Source: Mycobacterium yunnanensis (GTDB lineage Bacteria; Actinomycetota; Actinomycetes; Mycobacteriales; Mycobacteriaceae). From it: DNA of 64,000 nucleotides. The first letter of the stretch is position 1. Every line of letters starts with the position of its first letter. This document shows, one piece after another, positions 46,969 through 56,057 of this stretch. A program made the translations under genes and the position numbers. Location: NCBI RefSeq assembly GCF_025823185.1, contig NZ_JACKVK010000008.1, positions 249,565-313,564 on the forward strand, written 5' to 3'. The notes beneath the pieces were generated by a model that ran no database searches, was not told the origin of the DNA, and was given only the letters and a program-made list of their open reading frames with translations.

Positions 46969-48281
46969 ATCTGGTCTAGCGGTGTCGGCTTGAGCAGCAG
47001 CGTGGCGACGACGGCGATTGCCGCGGTCAGCACCAGGTAACCGCAGGCCAGCCACGGCGTGCCGCCCGCCGCGCCGATCAGCGCGGTGAGGATCAGCGGC
47101 GTCAACCCGGAGGCGTACACCCCCGAGAGTTGGTAGACCGTCGACAGCCCGGTGTAGCGGATCCTGGCCGGGAACAGCGATGCGTACAACGAGCCCTGTG
47201 CGCCATAGAACGACGCGTGGATGACACCGAACACCATGACCATTCCCACGGCGTAGAGCCAGATGTCCCTGGTGTCGAACAGGGCGAAGACGGGGAACAC
47301 CGCGACACCGTAGGCGGCGATTCCGGCGGCGTACACGCGCTTGGGGCCAAATCGGTCGGCCAGCAGGCCCGACACCGGAATGAGGACCGCCATCAGCAGT
47401 GCGGCGACGGTCACGGTCACCAGCACGGGGATCTTGCCGAGCTTGAGGGTGCTCGTCGCATACGAGATGGCGAACACGCCCCAGGTGTTGAAGGCGGCGC
47501 CCTCGCCCCAGCGCGACAACATTCCCAAGACGGTCGACCGTAGCGCCGGTGGCTTGAAGACCTCCCGCACCGGGACCGCTACCCGGTCACCGCTGGCGCG
47601 GACCTTCTCGAAGGCGGGTGTCTCGGTGGCCTTCAGTCGGACCACGATGCCGAAGACGACCAACACGATGCTGAACAAGAACGCGATCCGCCACCCGTAC
47701 GCCAGGAAGGCGTCGTCCGGCAGCACGTACTGCAGAAGGGCGAAGACACCCGTCCCCAACGCCAACCCGAGGGCGAGCCCGACCTGCGGGATGCTGCCGA
47801 ACAGGCCACGCCGCCGTGCCGGACCGTGCTCGACGGCCAGCAGGACCGCACCCGCCCACTCGCCGCCGAGGGCGAACCCTTGCACGATCCGCAAGAGCAG
47901 CAACAGGATTGGCGCCAACACCCCGATCTGCGCGGCGGTGGGCAGCAGTCCCATGAGTGCTGTCGCACCGCCCATGAGGAACATGGTGAGGGCCAGCGTC
48001 TTCTTGCGTCCGATGCGATCGCCGACATGACCGAAGACGAACCCGCCGATCGGCCGGACGAGGAAGCCGACGGCAAAGGTGGCGAAGGCCAGCAGCGTGC
48101 CGACGAAGGTCGTCTGGTCCGGGAAGAAGGCCTTGTTGAATACCAGGCTGGCGGCGGTCGCGTAGAGGAAGAAGTCGTACCACTCGATGGTGGTGCCGAC
48201 CAGGCTGGCCCACAGCGCGGTACGTGCCTGCGGCGAGGCGCCGACGGTTTCGTCGCCCGCGGCGGCGTTGATGACGGTCAC
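46965..48281 (-). CDS. MFS transporter, metabolite:H+ symporter (MHS) type
   Basis: Twelve-helix transporter of about 438 residues, similar to shikimate, alpha-ketoglutarate and proline/betaine permeases. Motifs: EWYDFFLYATAASLVFNKAFFP, RPIGGFVFGHVGDRIGRKKTL (motif A), and QGFALGGEWAGAVLLAVEHGP. GTG 48281 is preferred (GAGGTG 10 bases upstream) over TTG 48290. It ends overlapping the SDR stop. Substrate unknown, probably an organic acid or amino acid derivative. Confidence 0.88.
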   Translation of the reverse strand: MTVINAAAGDETVGASPQARTALWASLVGTTIEWYDFFLYATAASLVFNKAFFPDQTTFVGTLLAFATFAVGFLVRPIGGFVFGHVGDRIGRKKTLALTMFLMGGATALMGLLPTAAQIGVLAPILLLLLRIVQGFALGGEWAGAVLLAVEHGPARRRGLFGSIPQVGLALGLALGTGVFALLQYVLPDDAFLAYGWRIAFLFSIVLVVFGIVVRLKATETPAFEKVRASGDRVAVPVREVFKPPALRSTVLGMLSRWGEGAAFNTWGVFAISYATSTLKLGKIPVLVTVTVAALLMAVLIPVSGLLADRFGPKRVYAAGIAAYGVAVFPVFALFDTRDIWLYAVGMVMVFGVIHASFYGAQGSLYASLFPARIRYTGLSTVYQLSGVYASGLTPLILTALIGAAGGTPWLACGYLVLTAAIAVVATLLLKPTPLDQI

Positions 48282-48405
48282 GGGAGCCAATCACCTCGTG
48301 TCCAGCGCCCGTTGACCACCTTTGTGCGCGCCCTGATTCAAAGTCAGTTGACAGGTAATAGTCAGAAACGTCAATGCGGGCGCTGGAGCCGTCTTACGAT
48401 CTTGA

Positions 48406-48424
48406 TGGCGACAGGGGGTCGCCA
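48406..48424. promoter_or_regulatory. Inverted repeat upstream of the secreted protein gene
   Basis: TGGCGAC-AGGGG-GTCGCCA, perfect 7-base arms, lies 45 bases upstream of the 48470 start. TACGAT at 48395-48400 would be a -10 next to it. Possible operator or leader hairpin. Confidence 0.4.
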
Positions 48425-48469
48425 ACTTGCGGTGATGACCGCAGGTGAACTTTCTCGGGGGAGAAGCAC

Positions 48470-49825
48470 ATGAATGCATCCGTTCGGCCTTTGCCAACCA
48501 AGCTCGCCGCTGCGTTCTTGGCCGCTGGGGTGATCTCGACCGGCGCCCTAATCGCGCCGGACAAGGCACCGCTGCCCGTCGTCTCGTCCGACGTGGCCAA
48601 CGCCTCTGTCATCACCGACGCGCTGTATCGACTCGGCGACGTCGTGAACGGCGCGGCCTACGGCTACGCGATCACGCAGGACGCCGGCTCGTCGCTGCCG
48701 TTCGACGTCGCCACCGCCTTTGCCATCGCTGCGCAGAATCCGACGCTGGCGCCGAGCCTCTTCAGTTGGCTGGTCAACCGGTATGCGAATCCGGCCGACG
48801 ACTACCTGTACTGGACCTATCCGTGGTCGTTCAAGGTCGATTCTCTCGAGGTGGTCGCGGGCGCGCTACCGTTCCCGCTCGGCCCTAGTGACCTCGGTCA
48901 GGGCGTCGTCATCGACGCCGCCAACGCGATCGCCAACGCCATCAATGGATTCCTCGGCGGCGTGCTGCCCGATCCGACCGCCGGCGTAGCCGCGACGGAC
49001 GCGTTCTGGGAGACGGACATTGGCAAGACGGTCGTCGCCGCCAACCTCGCCGTCACCGCGCCGGTGTATGCGTTGTACAGCACCGCGTACTACCTCGGTT
49101 ATCTGCCGGCCGACCTCGAAGCGACGTTCGAGTCCGCGATTCAGAACCCGGCCGAGATACCCGGATTGCTGAGCAACCTGGTCTACGGCCTCGTGTCGTC
49201 GGACGGGCTCGTGGGTGATTTGATCTGGAACTTCTCGGCGCCGCTCAGAGCTCTGCCCGGTCCGATCGGGGAGCTGGCCAACAACGTCGTCGACTCGCTG
49301 TATACCGGTATCGACAACGTGCTGTCGGTGCTGCCTGCGCCGATCACGCCGACGCCGTTCGCGTCGGGGGCCGCGAACGTCGACGACGTCTCCGATGACA
49401 CGACGGCCGATCTGCGGGTGAGCTCGATACCGGACCCGACCGTCTCGCTCGACAACGCCGTGACGCTGCGAGTCGCCGCCCCGGTCACCGACCCCGTCGT
49501 CACTCCGGATACGCCTTTGCCCACGGAGCCGACCGAACCGGACACGACGGGTGGATCGGCGACGGGCCTGGTCAAGACCAGCGATTCCGGGCCGCTGACC
49601 AACGTGGTGCGCGACTCCATCAAGGTCGAACCCGGCGACACGTTCGCGGGCAGCGGTACCGTCACGGGGTCCGAGCCCGAGTCCGGGACTGTCACCACCG
49701 GCACCACGACCGACCCGGTGGCCACCGCCACGCCGGACGAGCCGTCTGGCCCGGCCGAATCCACTGATCGCGCGGCGAATTCGAACTCCGGTGACGCGGG
49801 TGACGCGTCGCCCAGCGCGTCCTAG
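48470..49825 (+). CDS. Secreted mycobacterial protein with low-complexity C-terminus, unknown function
   Basis: Protein of 451 residues. A signal peptide is likely at 1-30 (KLAAAFLAAGVISTGALIAP). Residues about 45-280 are a globular, aromatic- and Ala-rich region (LYWTYPWSFKVDSLE, VYALYSTAYYLGYLPADLE). The rest (about 295-451) is a Thr/Pro/Ser/Asp-rich extension with no repeats of fixed length, like a cell-wall spacer. GGGGAGAAG lies four bases upstream of the ATG. It is unlike PE/PPE proteins. A surface or envelope role is inferred from composition only. Confidence 0.75.
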   Translation: MNASVRPLPTKLAAAFLAAGVISTGALIAPDKAPLPVVSSDVANASVITDALYRLGDVVNGAAYGYAITQDAGSSLPFDVATAFAIAAQNPTLAPSLFSWLVNRYANPADDYLYWTYPWSFKVDSLEVVAGALPFPLGPSDLGQGVVIDAANAIANAINGFLGGVLPDPTAGVAATDAFWETDIGKTVVAANLAVTAPVYALYSTAYYLGYLPADLEATFESAIQNPAEIPGLLSNLVYGLVSSDGLVGDLIWNFSAPLRALPGPIGELANNVVDSLYTGIDNVLSVLPAPITPTPFASGAANVDDVSDDTTADLRVSSIPDPTVSLDNAVTLRVAAPVTDPVVTPDTPLPTEPTEPDTTGGSATGLVKTSDSGPLTNVVRDSIKVEPGDTFAGSGTVTGSEPESGTVTTGTTTDPVATATPDEPSGPAESTDRAANSNSGDAGDASPSAS

Positions 49826-49928
49826 TCGCGTCGACGGGCCCGGTTGCCATGGTGGCCGGGCCCGCACAACGTAGCCGACGGCGCTCTGGTTGGGGACGAT
49901 GTCGGTGGTCCGTGCCACGATCACTCCC

Positions 49929-50318
49929 GTGATCGACCACTTTGGAATCGTGTGCGCGGACTTCGCCAAGGCGCAGCACTTCTACGACACCGTGCTCGGC
50001 GTCCTCGGGTACAGCCGACAGATGGAGTTCGGGCCCGCCATCGGGTACGGACGGGCCGGCAAGCCGGACTTCTGGATCGAAGACGGCGGCGACCGCGAGG
50101 TGGGCGCCCCCATCCACTTCGCCTTTCAGGCCGCCGACGTCGACCAGGTTCGCGAGTTCTATGACGCGGCGGTGGGGCTGGGCGCGGAGTCGCTGCACGC
50201 CCCGCGTCTGTGGCCGGAGTACCACCCCGGGTACTTCGGAAGCTTCGTGCGGGACCCCGACGGCAACAACGTCGAGGCCGTGTTTCATGGTGCTGGGCCC
50301 ACCCCCGGTGACGGCTGA
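49929..50318 (+). CDS. VOC-family (glyoxalase-like) protein
   Basis: Small metalloenzyme-fold protein of about 129 residues. VIDHFGIVCADFAKAQHFYDTVLG at the start is the typical first beta-alpha-beta unit, and FVRDPDGNNVEAVFHG closes the second. Starts at GTG 49929 or ATG 49899 are both in frame; 49929 matches the family pattern, but 49899 has GGGGA close upstream. It is followed after 31 bases by the DinB gene. The substrate cannot be told. Confidence 0.82.
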   Translation: MIDHFGIVCADFAKAQHFYDTVLGVLGYSRQMEFGPAIGYGRAGKPDFWIEDGGDREVGAPIHFAFQAADVDQVREFYDAAVGLGAESLHAPRLWPEYHPGYFGSFVRDPDGNNVEAVFHGAGPTPGDG

Positions 50319-50349
50319 CGGCGGCCGGTCACCGAGTAGCGTCGACGCC

Positions 50350-50874
50350 ATGGCCGAGACCGACATCTCCGTGACCCGCGAGCTGCTGCGTGATTCGTTC
50401 ACCCGGCTCGCCGAACACGTCGACGACCTCGTCGACGGGTTGACCGACGAGGTGGCCTACTACCGGGCCACCCCGCACGCCAACACGGTCGCCTGGCTGC
50501 TGTGGCACAGCGCCCGGGTGATCGACGCGCAGCTCAGCGAGATTGCCGGCGCCGAACAGGTGTGGTTCCGCGACGACTGGGTGGGCAAGTTCGACCTCGA
50601 CCTGCCCAAGGATTCCAGCGGCTACGGACACGACGCCGGACAGGTCGCCAAGGTGCGCGCGTCGGCGGAACTGCTGGGCGGGTACTACCGGGCCGTGCAC
50701 TCGATGGCGCTGTCCTACGTCGCCGCGTGCACCGCGGAGGACCTCGAGACGATCGTCGACAAGCGGTGGACGCCTCCGGTGACCGCGAGCGCGCGCATCG
50801 TCAGCATCATCGACGATTGCGCCCAGCACCTGGGTCAAGCGGCCTACGTGCGGGGTCTCGTCACCGAGGGATGA
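50350..50874 (+). CDS. DinB/DUF664-family protein
   Basis: Four-helix-bundle protein of 174 residues, of the DinB/mycothiol-dependent enzyme superfamily. The metal-site His pattern is visible: NTVAWLLWHSARVID (His) and IIDDCAQHLGQAAYVRG (His). Such proteins include mycothiol S-transferases, so a mycothiol-linked reaction is possible. Its stop overlaps the start of the PAP2 gene (ATGA). Confidence 0.85.
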   Translation: MAETDISVTRELLRDSFTRLAEHVDDLVDGLTDEVAYYRATPHANTVAWLLWHSARVIDAQLSEIAGAEQVWFRDDWVGKFDLDLPKDSSGYGHDAGQVAKVRASAELLGGYYRAVHSMALSYVAACTAEDLETIVDKRWTPPVTASARIVSIIDDCAQHLGQAAYVRGLVTEG

Positions 50875-51476
50875 ACCCGGCGTCGAGGTGGTGGCCGGCA
50901 GTCGGCCTGCCGCTGATGATCGCCTTGGGGCTGGCGGTCGGCGACGGGTCCACCCGGGTCGACGACTGGTTCAGCCGAAACGGATGGGCGGCGCACCCCA
51001 TGATTGGGGAGTTGTTGTTCTTCACCGAGCCGCTGCTGCTTCAGCTGATTCTGATCAGCGCCTTCGTCGTCGCCCTCTACCGGCGCCGCTGGCGGCTGGC
51101 CGCAGTGGTCGTGCTCGTGCCGCTGGCCGGGGTGGTGGCGGTGCGAGTGCTCAAGCGGCTGTTTGGACGCGAGCGGGAGGGGGCCCTCGCCTACCCCAGT
51201 GGGCACGTGACCGTGATGATGACGGTCTTGGGGATGGTTCTGCTGGTCTGGGGAGCGCGACGATGGCTGCTGCTGACGGCGGCAATGTTCGCGGTCCTGG
51301 GCACCGCGGGACAGGCGCTCACCTACCACTACTTCACGGACACCATAGGGGCGGTGCTCCTCGGTAGTTCACTGGTCGTGCTGGCCGCGACGGCGGCCAA
51401 ACTTGACGGGTGTCAACCCCGGTGCGATCTAGATCACAGCAACGGTTTAGCATGGGGGAATGACAGCAACGCCTGA
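50871..51476 (+). CDS. PAP2-superfamily membrane phosphatase
   Basis: Membrane phosphatase-like protein of 201 residues with five or six helices. The phosphatase signature is partly kept: KRLFGRERE for the first motif (usual RP missing), YPSGH for the second, and HYFTDTIG for the third (usual Ser-Arg missing but His and Asp present). It overlaps the aldehyde dehydrogenase gene start by 17 bases. A lipid phosphate or polyprenyl diphosphate substrate is plausible. Confidence 0.82.
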   Translation: MNPASRWWPAVGLPLMIALGLAVGDGSTRVDDWFSRNGWAAHPMIGELLFFTEPLLLQLILISAFVVALYRRRWRLAAVVVLVPLAGVVAVRVLKRLFGREREGALAYPSGHVTVMMTVLGMVLLVWGARRWLLLTAAMFAVLGTAGQALTYHYFTDTIGAVLLGSSLVVLAATAAKLDGCQPRCDLDHSNGLAWGNDSNA

Positions 51477-52971
51477 AGTCGACGCGGTCGCGAAGATTCT
51501 CAATCCGGCCACCGGCGCCGTCGCCGGCACCGTCCGTTGGTCCGACCCCGCCGACGTCGCCAGGGTCACCACCGGACTCCGTCACGCCCAGCGCGAATGG
51601 GAGGCGCGCGGCGCCGCCGGTCGCGCCAAGGTCATCGCCCGCTACGCCGTGTGGCTCGGCGAACACCGGGAGGAAATCGAGTCGCTGCTGATCGCCGAGA
51701 CCGGCAAGTCGGCCACCGACGCGGCTCAAGAGGTGCCGTTGCTCCTCATGATTGCGTCTTACTACATCAAGACGATGGAGAAGGCGCTGGCGCCGGAGAA
51801 GCGACCGGCCTCGCTGCCGTTCCTGTCGATCAAGAAGATCGCCGTGCACTACCGGCCCCGCCCGATCGTCGGGATCATCGCGCCGTGGAACTATCCCGTC
51901 GCCAACCTGCTGATGGACGGCATCGCCGCCCTCGCGGCGGGGTGCGCGGTGCTGCTCAAGCCCTCCGAGCGCACCCCACTCACGGCTGAACTGCTGCAAC
52001 GGGGCTGGCTCGACTCGGGTGCACCCGAGGTCATGGCGATCGTCCAGGGGGCGCGCGAGGCCGTCGAGGCCGTCGTCGACAACTCCGACTACGTCCAGTT
52101 CACCGGTTCCAGCGCCACCGGCGCGAAGGTGATGGAACGCGCTGCCCGTCGTCTCACCCCGGTCAGTCTGGAACTCGGCGGCAAGGACCCGATGATCGTG
52201 CTGGAGGACGCCGATGTCGACCTCGCCGCGCACGCCGCTGTGTGGGGCTCGATGTTCAACGCCGGCCAGACGTGCGTGTCCGTCGAGCGGGTCTACGTGC
52301 TCGAGCAGGTCTACGACGAGTTCGTCGCGGCCGTCGTCCGCGATGTCGAGAAGCTGAAGATGGGCGCGGGGGAGGGCTTCGACTTCGGCGCCCTGATCGA
52401 CGACAGCCAGGTTGCCGTCACCGCCCGCCACGTCGACGACGCCGTCGCCAAGGGTGCCAAGGCACTCACCGGTGGGACGCGGCCTACCGGACCCGGCAGC
52501 TTCTACCCGCCGACCGTGCTGGTCGACGTCGACCACTCGATGGCGTGCATGACCGAGGAGACCTTCGGCCCGACGCTGCCCATCATGAAGGTGAAGTCGG
52601 TCGCCGAAGCGGTCCGGCTGGCCAACGACAGCCCCTACGGACTGAGCGCTGCGGTGTTCTCGCGTGACGTCGAGCGAGCGAATGACGTTGCGCTGGAGCT
52701 GGATTGCGGTGCCGTCAACATCAACGACGTGATCTCCAACCTGATGTGCACCACGGCGCCGATGGGTGGCTGGAAGTCCTCGGGCATCGGCGTGCGCTTC
52801 GGCGGTGCCGAGGGACTGCGCAAGTTCTGCCGCCAAGAGGCGATCGTGTCCCCCCGCACGAGCGCCGGCGCCGGCGGCAACTACTACAACAACTCGCCCA
52901 AGGCGCTCAAGCGGATGAACGCGATGATGACCAAGTTCGCGCTGATCCGCCCCCGGCGAGCGGCCAAGTAG
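51460..52971 (+). CDS. Aldehyde dehydrogenase (succinate-semialdehyde dehydrogenase-like)
   Basis: NAD(P)-dependent aldehyde dehydrogenase of 503 residues. Motifs: PWNYPVANLL and FTGSSATG for the cofactor, ELGGKDP with the catalytic Glu, and NAGQTCVSVERV with the catalytic Cys. The sequence type is close to mycobacterial GabD2-like enzymes. The ATG at 51460 overlaps the PAP2 gene. The specific aldehyde is unknown. It is not the Rv0458 neighbour of DUF779, which lies 6 kb away. Confidence 0.88.
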   Translation: MTATPEVDAVAKILNPATGAVAGTVRWSDPADVARVTTGLRHAQREWEARGAAGRAKVIARYAVWLGEHREEIESLLIAETGKSATDAAQEVPLLLMIASYYIKTMEKALAPEKRPASLPFLSIKKIAVHYRPRPIVGIIAPWNYPVANLLMDGIAALAAGCAVLLKPSERTPLTAELLQRGWLDSGAPEVMAIVQGAREAVEAVVDNSDYVQFTGSSATGAKVMERAARRLTPVSLELGGKDPMIVLEDADVDLAAHAAVWGSMFNAGQTCVSVERVYVLEQVYDEFVAAVVRDVEKLKMGAGEGFDFGALIDDSQVAVTARHVDDAVAKGAKALTGGTRPTGPGSFYPPTVLVDVDHSMACMTEETFGPTLPIMKVKSVAEAVRLANDSPYGLSAAVFSRDVERANDVALELDCGAVNINDVISNLMCTTAPMGGWKSSGIGVRFGGAEGLRKFCRQEAIVSPRTSAGAGGNYYNNSPKALKRMNAMMTKFALIRPRRAAK

Positions 52972-53057
52972 TTCCCACCTCCCGCCCGATAGGGCCCGCT
53001 ACCTTCCGTTCACGTTGCGGTCACCGACCATTGGGTCGGGGTCGCTAGGTTTCGCCG

Positions 53058-53924
53058 GTGACCCTGGACGCCTCTGCCCTCAACGGCTACACCGTGCGTG
53101 ACGACGACGACGATGATCCGGAGCTGATCATTCAGCCCACGGGCGAGGTCGTCGACACTTGGCGCGAGAACTACCCGTACGACGAGCGGATGAGGCGCGA
53201 GGAGTACGAGGAGCAGAAGCGGCTGCTGCAGATCGAACTGCTGAAGCTGCAGAAGTGGAGCCAGACCAACGGGCTGCGGCACGTCATCGTCTTCGAGGGA
53301 CGCGACGCCGCGGGCAAGGGCGGCACCATCAAGCGGTTCATGGAACACCTGAACCCCCGCGGAGCCCGCGTCGTCGCGCTGGAGAAGCCCACCGAGCGCG
53401 AACGGTCGCAGTGGTACTTCCAGCGCTACGTGAAGCATCTGCCCGCCTCGGGCGAAATCGTGTTGTTCGACCGATCCTGGTACAACCGGGCCGGCGTCGA
53501 ACGCGTCATGGGGTACTGCTCGGGCAAGCAACATGCCGAATTCATCCGGCAGGCGCCGCTGTTCGAGCAGATGTTGGTCAACGACGGGATCAGCCTGACC
53601 AAGCTGTGGTTCTCGGTCACCCAGGCCGAGCAGCGCACCCGGTTCACGATCCGCCAGGTCGACCCGGTTCGGCAGTGGAAGCTCTCGCCAACCGATCTGG
53701 CGTCGCTGGACAAGTGGGAGGCCTACACCGCCGCCAAGGAAGACATGTTCGCGTGGACGGACACCGAGATGGCGCCGTGGACCGTGGTGAAGAGCAACGA
53801 CAAGAAACGCGCCCGCATCAACGCAATGCGCTACGTCCTAGGTAAGTTCGACTACGACAACAAGGACCACGAGGTGGTCGGTCGCGCTGACCCGCTGATC
53901 GTGGGGCGCGCGCTCGCCGACTGA
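53058..53924 (+). CDS. ppk2: Polyphosphate kinase 2
   Basis: P-loop kinase of 288 residues that transfers phosphate between polyphosphate and nucleotides (typically GDP or ADP). Walker A FEGRDAAGKGG at about 79-89, Walker B-lid LFDRSWYNRAGVERVMG, and LEKPTERERSQWYFQRY. A strongly acidic stretch (DDDDDD) precedes the domain. GTG start at 53058. The M. tuberculosis PPK2 (Rv3232c) lies in a different place, so this gene has moved or is a paralogue. Confidence 0.92.
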   Translation: MTLDASALNGYTVRDDDDDDPELIIQPTGEVVDTWRENYPYDERMRREEYEEQKRLLQIELLKLQKWSQTNGLRHVIVFEGRDAAGKGGTIKRFMEHLNPRGARVVALEKPTERERSQWYFQRYVKHLPASGEIVLFDRSWYNRAGVERVMGYCSGKQHAEFIRQAPLFEQMLVNDGISLTKLWFSVTQAEQRTRFTIRQVDPVRQWKLSPTDLASLDKWEAYTAAKEDMFAWTDTEMAPWTVVKSNDKKRARINAMRYVLGKFDYDNKDHEVVGRADPLIVGRALAD

Positions 53925-53949
53925 CCTGTCGGATTGAAGGGACGCACGC

Positions 53950-54804
53950 ATGCGGATGCTCGCGGCCCTGGTGTTCTGGATTCTGTTCACCGTCACCCTC
54001 GCGGTCGCGATTCCCGCGACGTGGGCCCAGCACAACCTCGTCGACCAGGACGGCTACTCCGCGCTGGCGACGTCCGCGGCGAAGGATCCCGCCGTGCAAC
54101 AGGCGATGGCGGCCGCGCTGACCGCCGAGGTGACGAGGTTGTCCACCAGCGCGGGGTACACCAGCGGTGAAATCAACGAGACGCTGCTGAACGGGGCGGC
54201 GCGCGCGTACACCAGCGGCGTGGCCTTCCCCGGCCAGTTCGCGCTCGCCAACCAGGTGGCACACCGCTGGCTGTTCACCGACACCGTGGCGCAGTCCGAC
54301 TCGTCGGGTCGCTGGGTGGTCGACCTGTCACCGATGTTGGCGGACAGCTCCTTTCAACAGACGCTCGCCGACTTCGGCATCACACCGCCCGCCACTCTCG
54401 AGATCCCCCTGACCCAGAACATCTCCGAATCGCTGCGACCCGGCAAGTACCGAGACGTCGCGAAGTGGGGCCCATGGGCCAGTGTGGGCGCCGCCGTCCT
54501 TGCCGGGGTATTCGGGCTGCTGACGCTGGCCTCGGCTAGGCGTCGCGGCAAGGCGCTTGGCGCGCTTGGTGTTTCGGCGCTCATCGTCGGAGCCGCCGGC
54601 TGGGCCGGGATCGAGGTGGGACGGCGCTACGTGAACCGAGCGCTCGACGCGACCACCGACGACGTCAGGAACGTCGCCGCCGCCATGGTCGACCACGCGA
54701 TCGGCAGTCAGCATCTGTGGCTGAACCTGACGCTTGCCGCCGGTGCCGCCGTCGTCCTCTTCGGGGTGTTCGTGTCCATGGTCGGCGGACTGCGGCGGGA
54801 CTAG
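53950..54804 (+). CDS. Integral membrane protein with extracytoplasmic domain, unknown function
   Basis: Protein of 284 residues. One N-terminal helix (about 4-22), an extracytoplasmic region of about 140 residues (AKDPAVQQAMAAALTAEVTRL onwards) and three C-terminal helices near 178-197, 205-220 and 257-276. GAAGGGA at 53937-53943 precedes the ATG at 53950. It ends overlapping the convergent 54801-55133 gene by four bases. No recognised domain. Confidence 0.75.
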   Translation: MRMLAALVFWILFTVTLAVAIPATWAQHNLVDQDGYSALATSAAKDPAVQQAMAAALTAEVTRLSTSAGYTSGEINETLLNGAARAYTSGVAFPGQFALANQVAHRWLFTDTVAQSDSSGRWVVDLSPMLADSSFQQTLADFGITPPATLEIPLTQNISESLRPGKYRDVAKWGPWASVGAAVLAGVFGLLTLASARRRGKALGALGVSALIVGAAGWAGIEVGRRYVNRALDATTDDVRNVAAAMVDHAIGSQHLWLNLTLAAGAAVVLFGVFVSMVGGLRRD

Positions 54805-55133
54805 GGGCGGCCGCCGCCCCGAGGCGTCGGATCCGGTTCGCGGTGCGACGGATCGGCGGTGATGATCCGCCCACCAACCTTGATGTTCGGGGTGCGGAAG
54901 TACGCCCAGCCGCCCATCAGCACGCAGGCCATCGCGGTGAAGGCCAGCGAGCTCTGCACGTCGGGCCAGCCCGCGGCGAACAGGACGGGAAGGGCGACGA
55001 GCGTTGCACCCCAGTAGATTCGACGCTTCACGGCTCGCCTCGGCAACGTCGCGGTGTCCCATCCCGGCAGCAGCAGCCCGACGACGAGGATCCCAAGGCC
55101 GCCGTAGAACAGGCTCGTCGACAGGGTGCTCAC
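54801..55133 (-). CDS. Small membrane protein, unknown function
   Basis: Protein of 110 residues with about three to four helices (8-27, 42-57, 64-83) and a polar, Pro-rich C-terminus. GTG start at 55133 (VSTLSTSLFYGG). Lies downstream of the anti-sigma gene on the same strand with a 22-base gap. Might belong to the sigma factor regulon, but this is not shown. Confidence 0.65.
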   Translation of the reverse strand: MSTLSTSLFYGGLGILVVGLLLPGWDTATLPRRAVKRRIYWGATLVALPVLFAAGWPDVQSSLAFTAMACVLMGGWAYFRTPNIKVGGRIITADPSHREPDPTPRGGGRP

Positions 55134-55155
55134 GTCGACCAGGATAGGTGCGCGG

Positions 55156-55395
55156 CTAACGCCAATCTCGGAAGGCGTCCATCAGGCGGCGGCGAAACCG
55201 AGGGTCGACGTCGTCGTCGCGGATTCTGCCCAGCGTCGTCACGGTGACGCGGAACTGCTGTAGGTAGTGCTCGCACCCGTCGCACTCCAGCAGATGCACG
55301 TCGAACCGGGCACGCGTCTCCGGGTCGAGTGATCCCTCGAGGTAGGCGGTGACCAATTCGACGAGGTCGCGGCAGTCCATCGATTCGGTACTCAT
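55156..55395 (-). CDS. Zinc-finger anti-sigma factor
   Basis: Small protein of 79 residues with the anti-sigma zinc motif HLLECDGC (His-x3-Cys-x2-Cys) and the upstream Cys in MDCRDLVELVTAYLEG. It has no membrane helix, so it is a soluble RsrA/RshA-like regulator that could sense oxidation. The ATG at 55395 overlaps the sigma factor stop as ATGA, the usual arrangement for a sigma/anti-sigma pair. Confidence 0.9.
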   Translation of the reverse strand: MSTESMDCRDLVELVTAYLEGSLDPETRARFDVHLLECDGCEHYLQQFRVTVTTLGRIRDDDVDPRFRRRLMDAFRDWR

Positions 55396-56033
55396 CGGCC
55401 GTCCCCCAGGTAGTCCTCGAGCTGCGCCCGCACTGCAGCCCTGCCGCGATGCAACAGCACACGCTGATTGGCGACGCTGATGTCGAGCAAATCGCACACC
55501 TCAGCCGAGTCGAACCCGAGCATGTCCCTCAGGGTTACCACCACGCGCTGACGTTCGGGGAGTTCGTCGAGCGCACGCCTGGTGACGGCGACCAACTCCG
55601 ACCCGAGCAGCGAACCCTCCGGTGTCTGCGGAAACGGCGACGGTTCCTCGGTCTCGCGCCAGTGCCCCGACCACTGCTGCCCGGCGGCACGGAATCGGGC
55701 GGGGTCGACGGTCCCGCCGGTGTAGGCGGTGATCGCGACGTCGGCCTCGCGTCGCTCTCGGAGGCCGCGGCGTTTGGCGATGTTGATCATCACGGTGAAC
55801 AGCCACGTCCGTAACGACGAGCGTCCCTCGAAGGCGTCGATCCCCCTGAACAGCGCAATCCAGGTCTCCTGCACCACCTCTTCGGCGATGGCGACGCTTG
55901 GCACGTAACCGCGGGCGACGCGCAGCATCGACGGTGTGTACAGGTCCACCAGCTCGGCGAAGGCCGCCTCGTCACGGGCACGCAGCGCCGTGATGAGCGT
56001 GGCTTCGTCGGGGGTCGCACATGCCATCGACAC
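55392..56033 (-). CDS. ECF RNA polymerase sigma factor
   Basis: Extracytoplasmic-function sigma factor of 213 residues. Region 2: ALRARDEAAFAELVDLYTPSMLRVARGYV, then VVQETWIALFRGIDAFEGRSSLRTWLFTVMINIAKRRG. Region 4: LPERQRVVVTLRDMLGFDSAEVCDLLDISVANQRVLLHRGRAAV. A GTG at 56033 and an ATG at 56027 are both possible starts. Translationally coupled to its anti-sigma factor. Its exact ECF group and target promoters are not known. Confidence 0.92.
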   Translation of the reverse strand: MSMACATPDEATLITALRARDEAAFAELVDLYTPSMLRVARGYVPSVAIAEEVVQETWIALFRGIDAFEGRSSLRTWLFTVMINIAKRRGLRERREADVAITAYTGGTVDPARFRAAGQQWSGHWRETEEPSPFPQTPEGSLLGSELVAVTRRALDELPERQRVVVTLRDMLGFDSAEVCDLLDISVANQRVLLHRGRAAVRAQLEDYLGDGR

Positions 56034-56057
56034 GGATGGTAGCCGCTCGTCGCCGAA

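Noticed and set aside
48348..48377. TTGACA at 48348 as promoter of the secreted protein gene
   Set aside because: No acceptable -10 at 16-19 bases; TACGAT at 48395 is too far.
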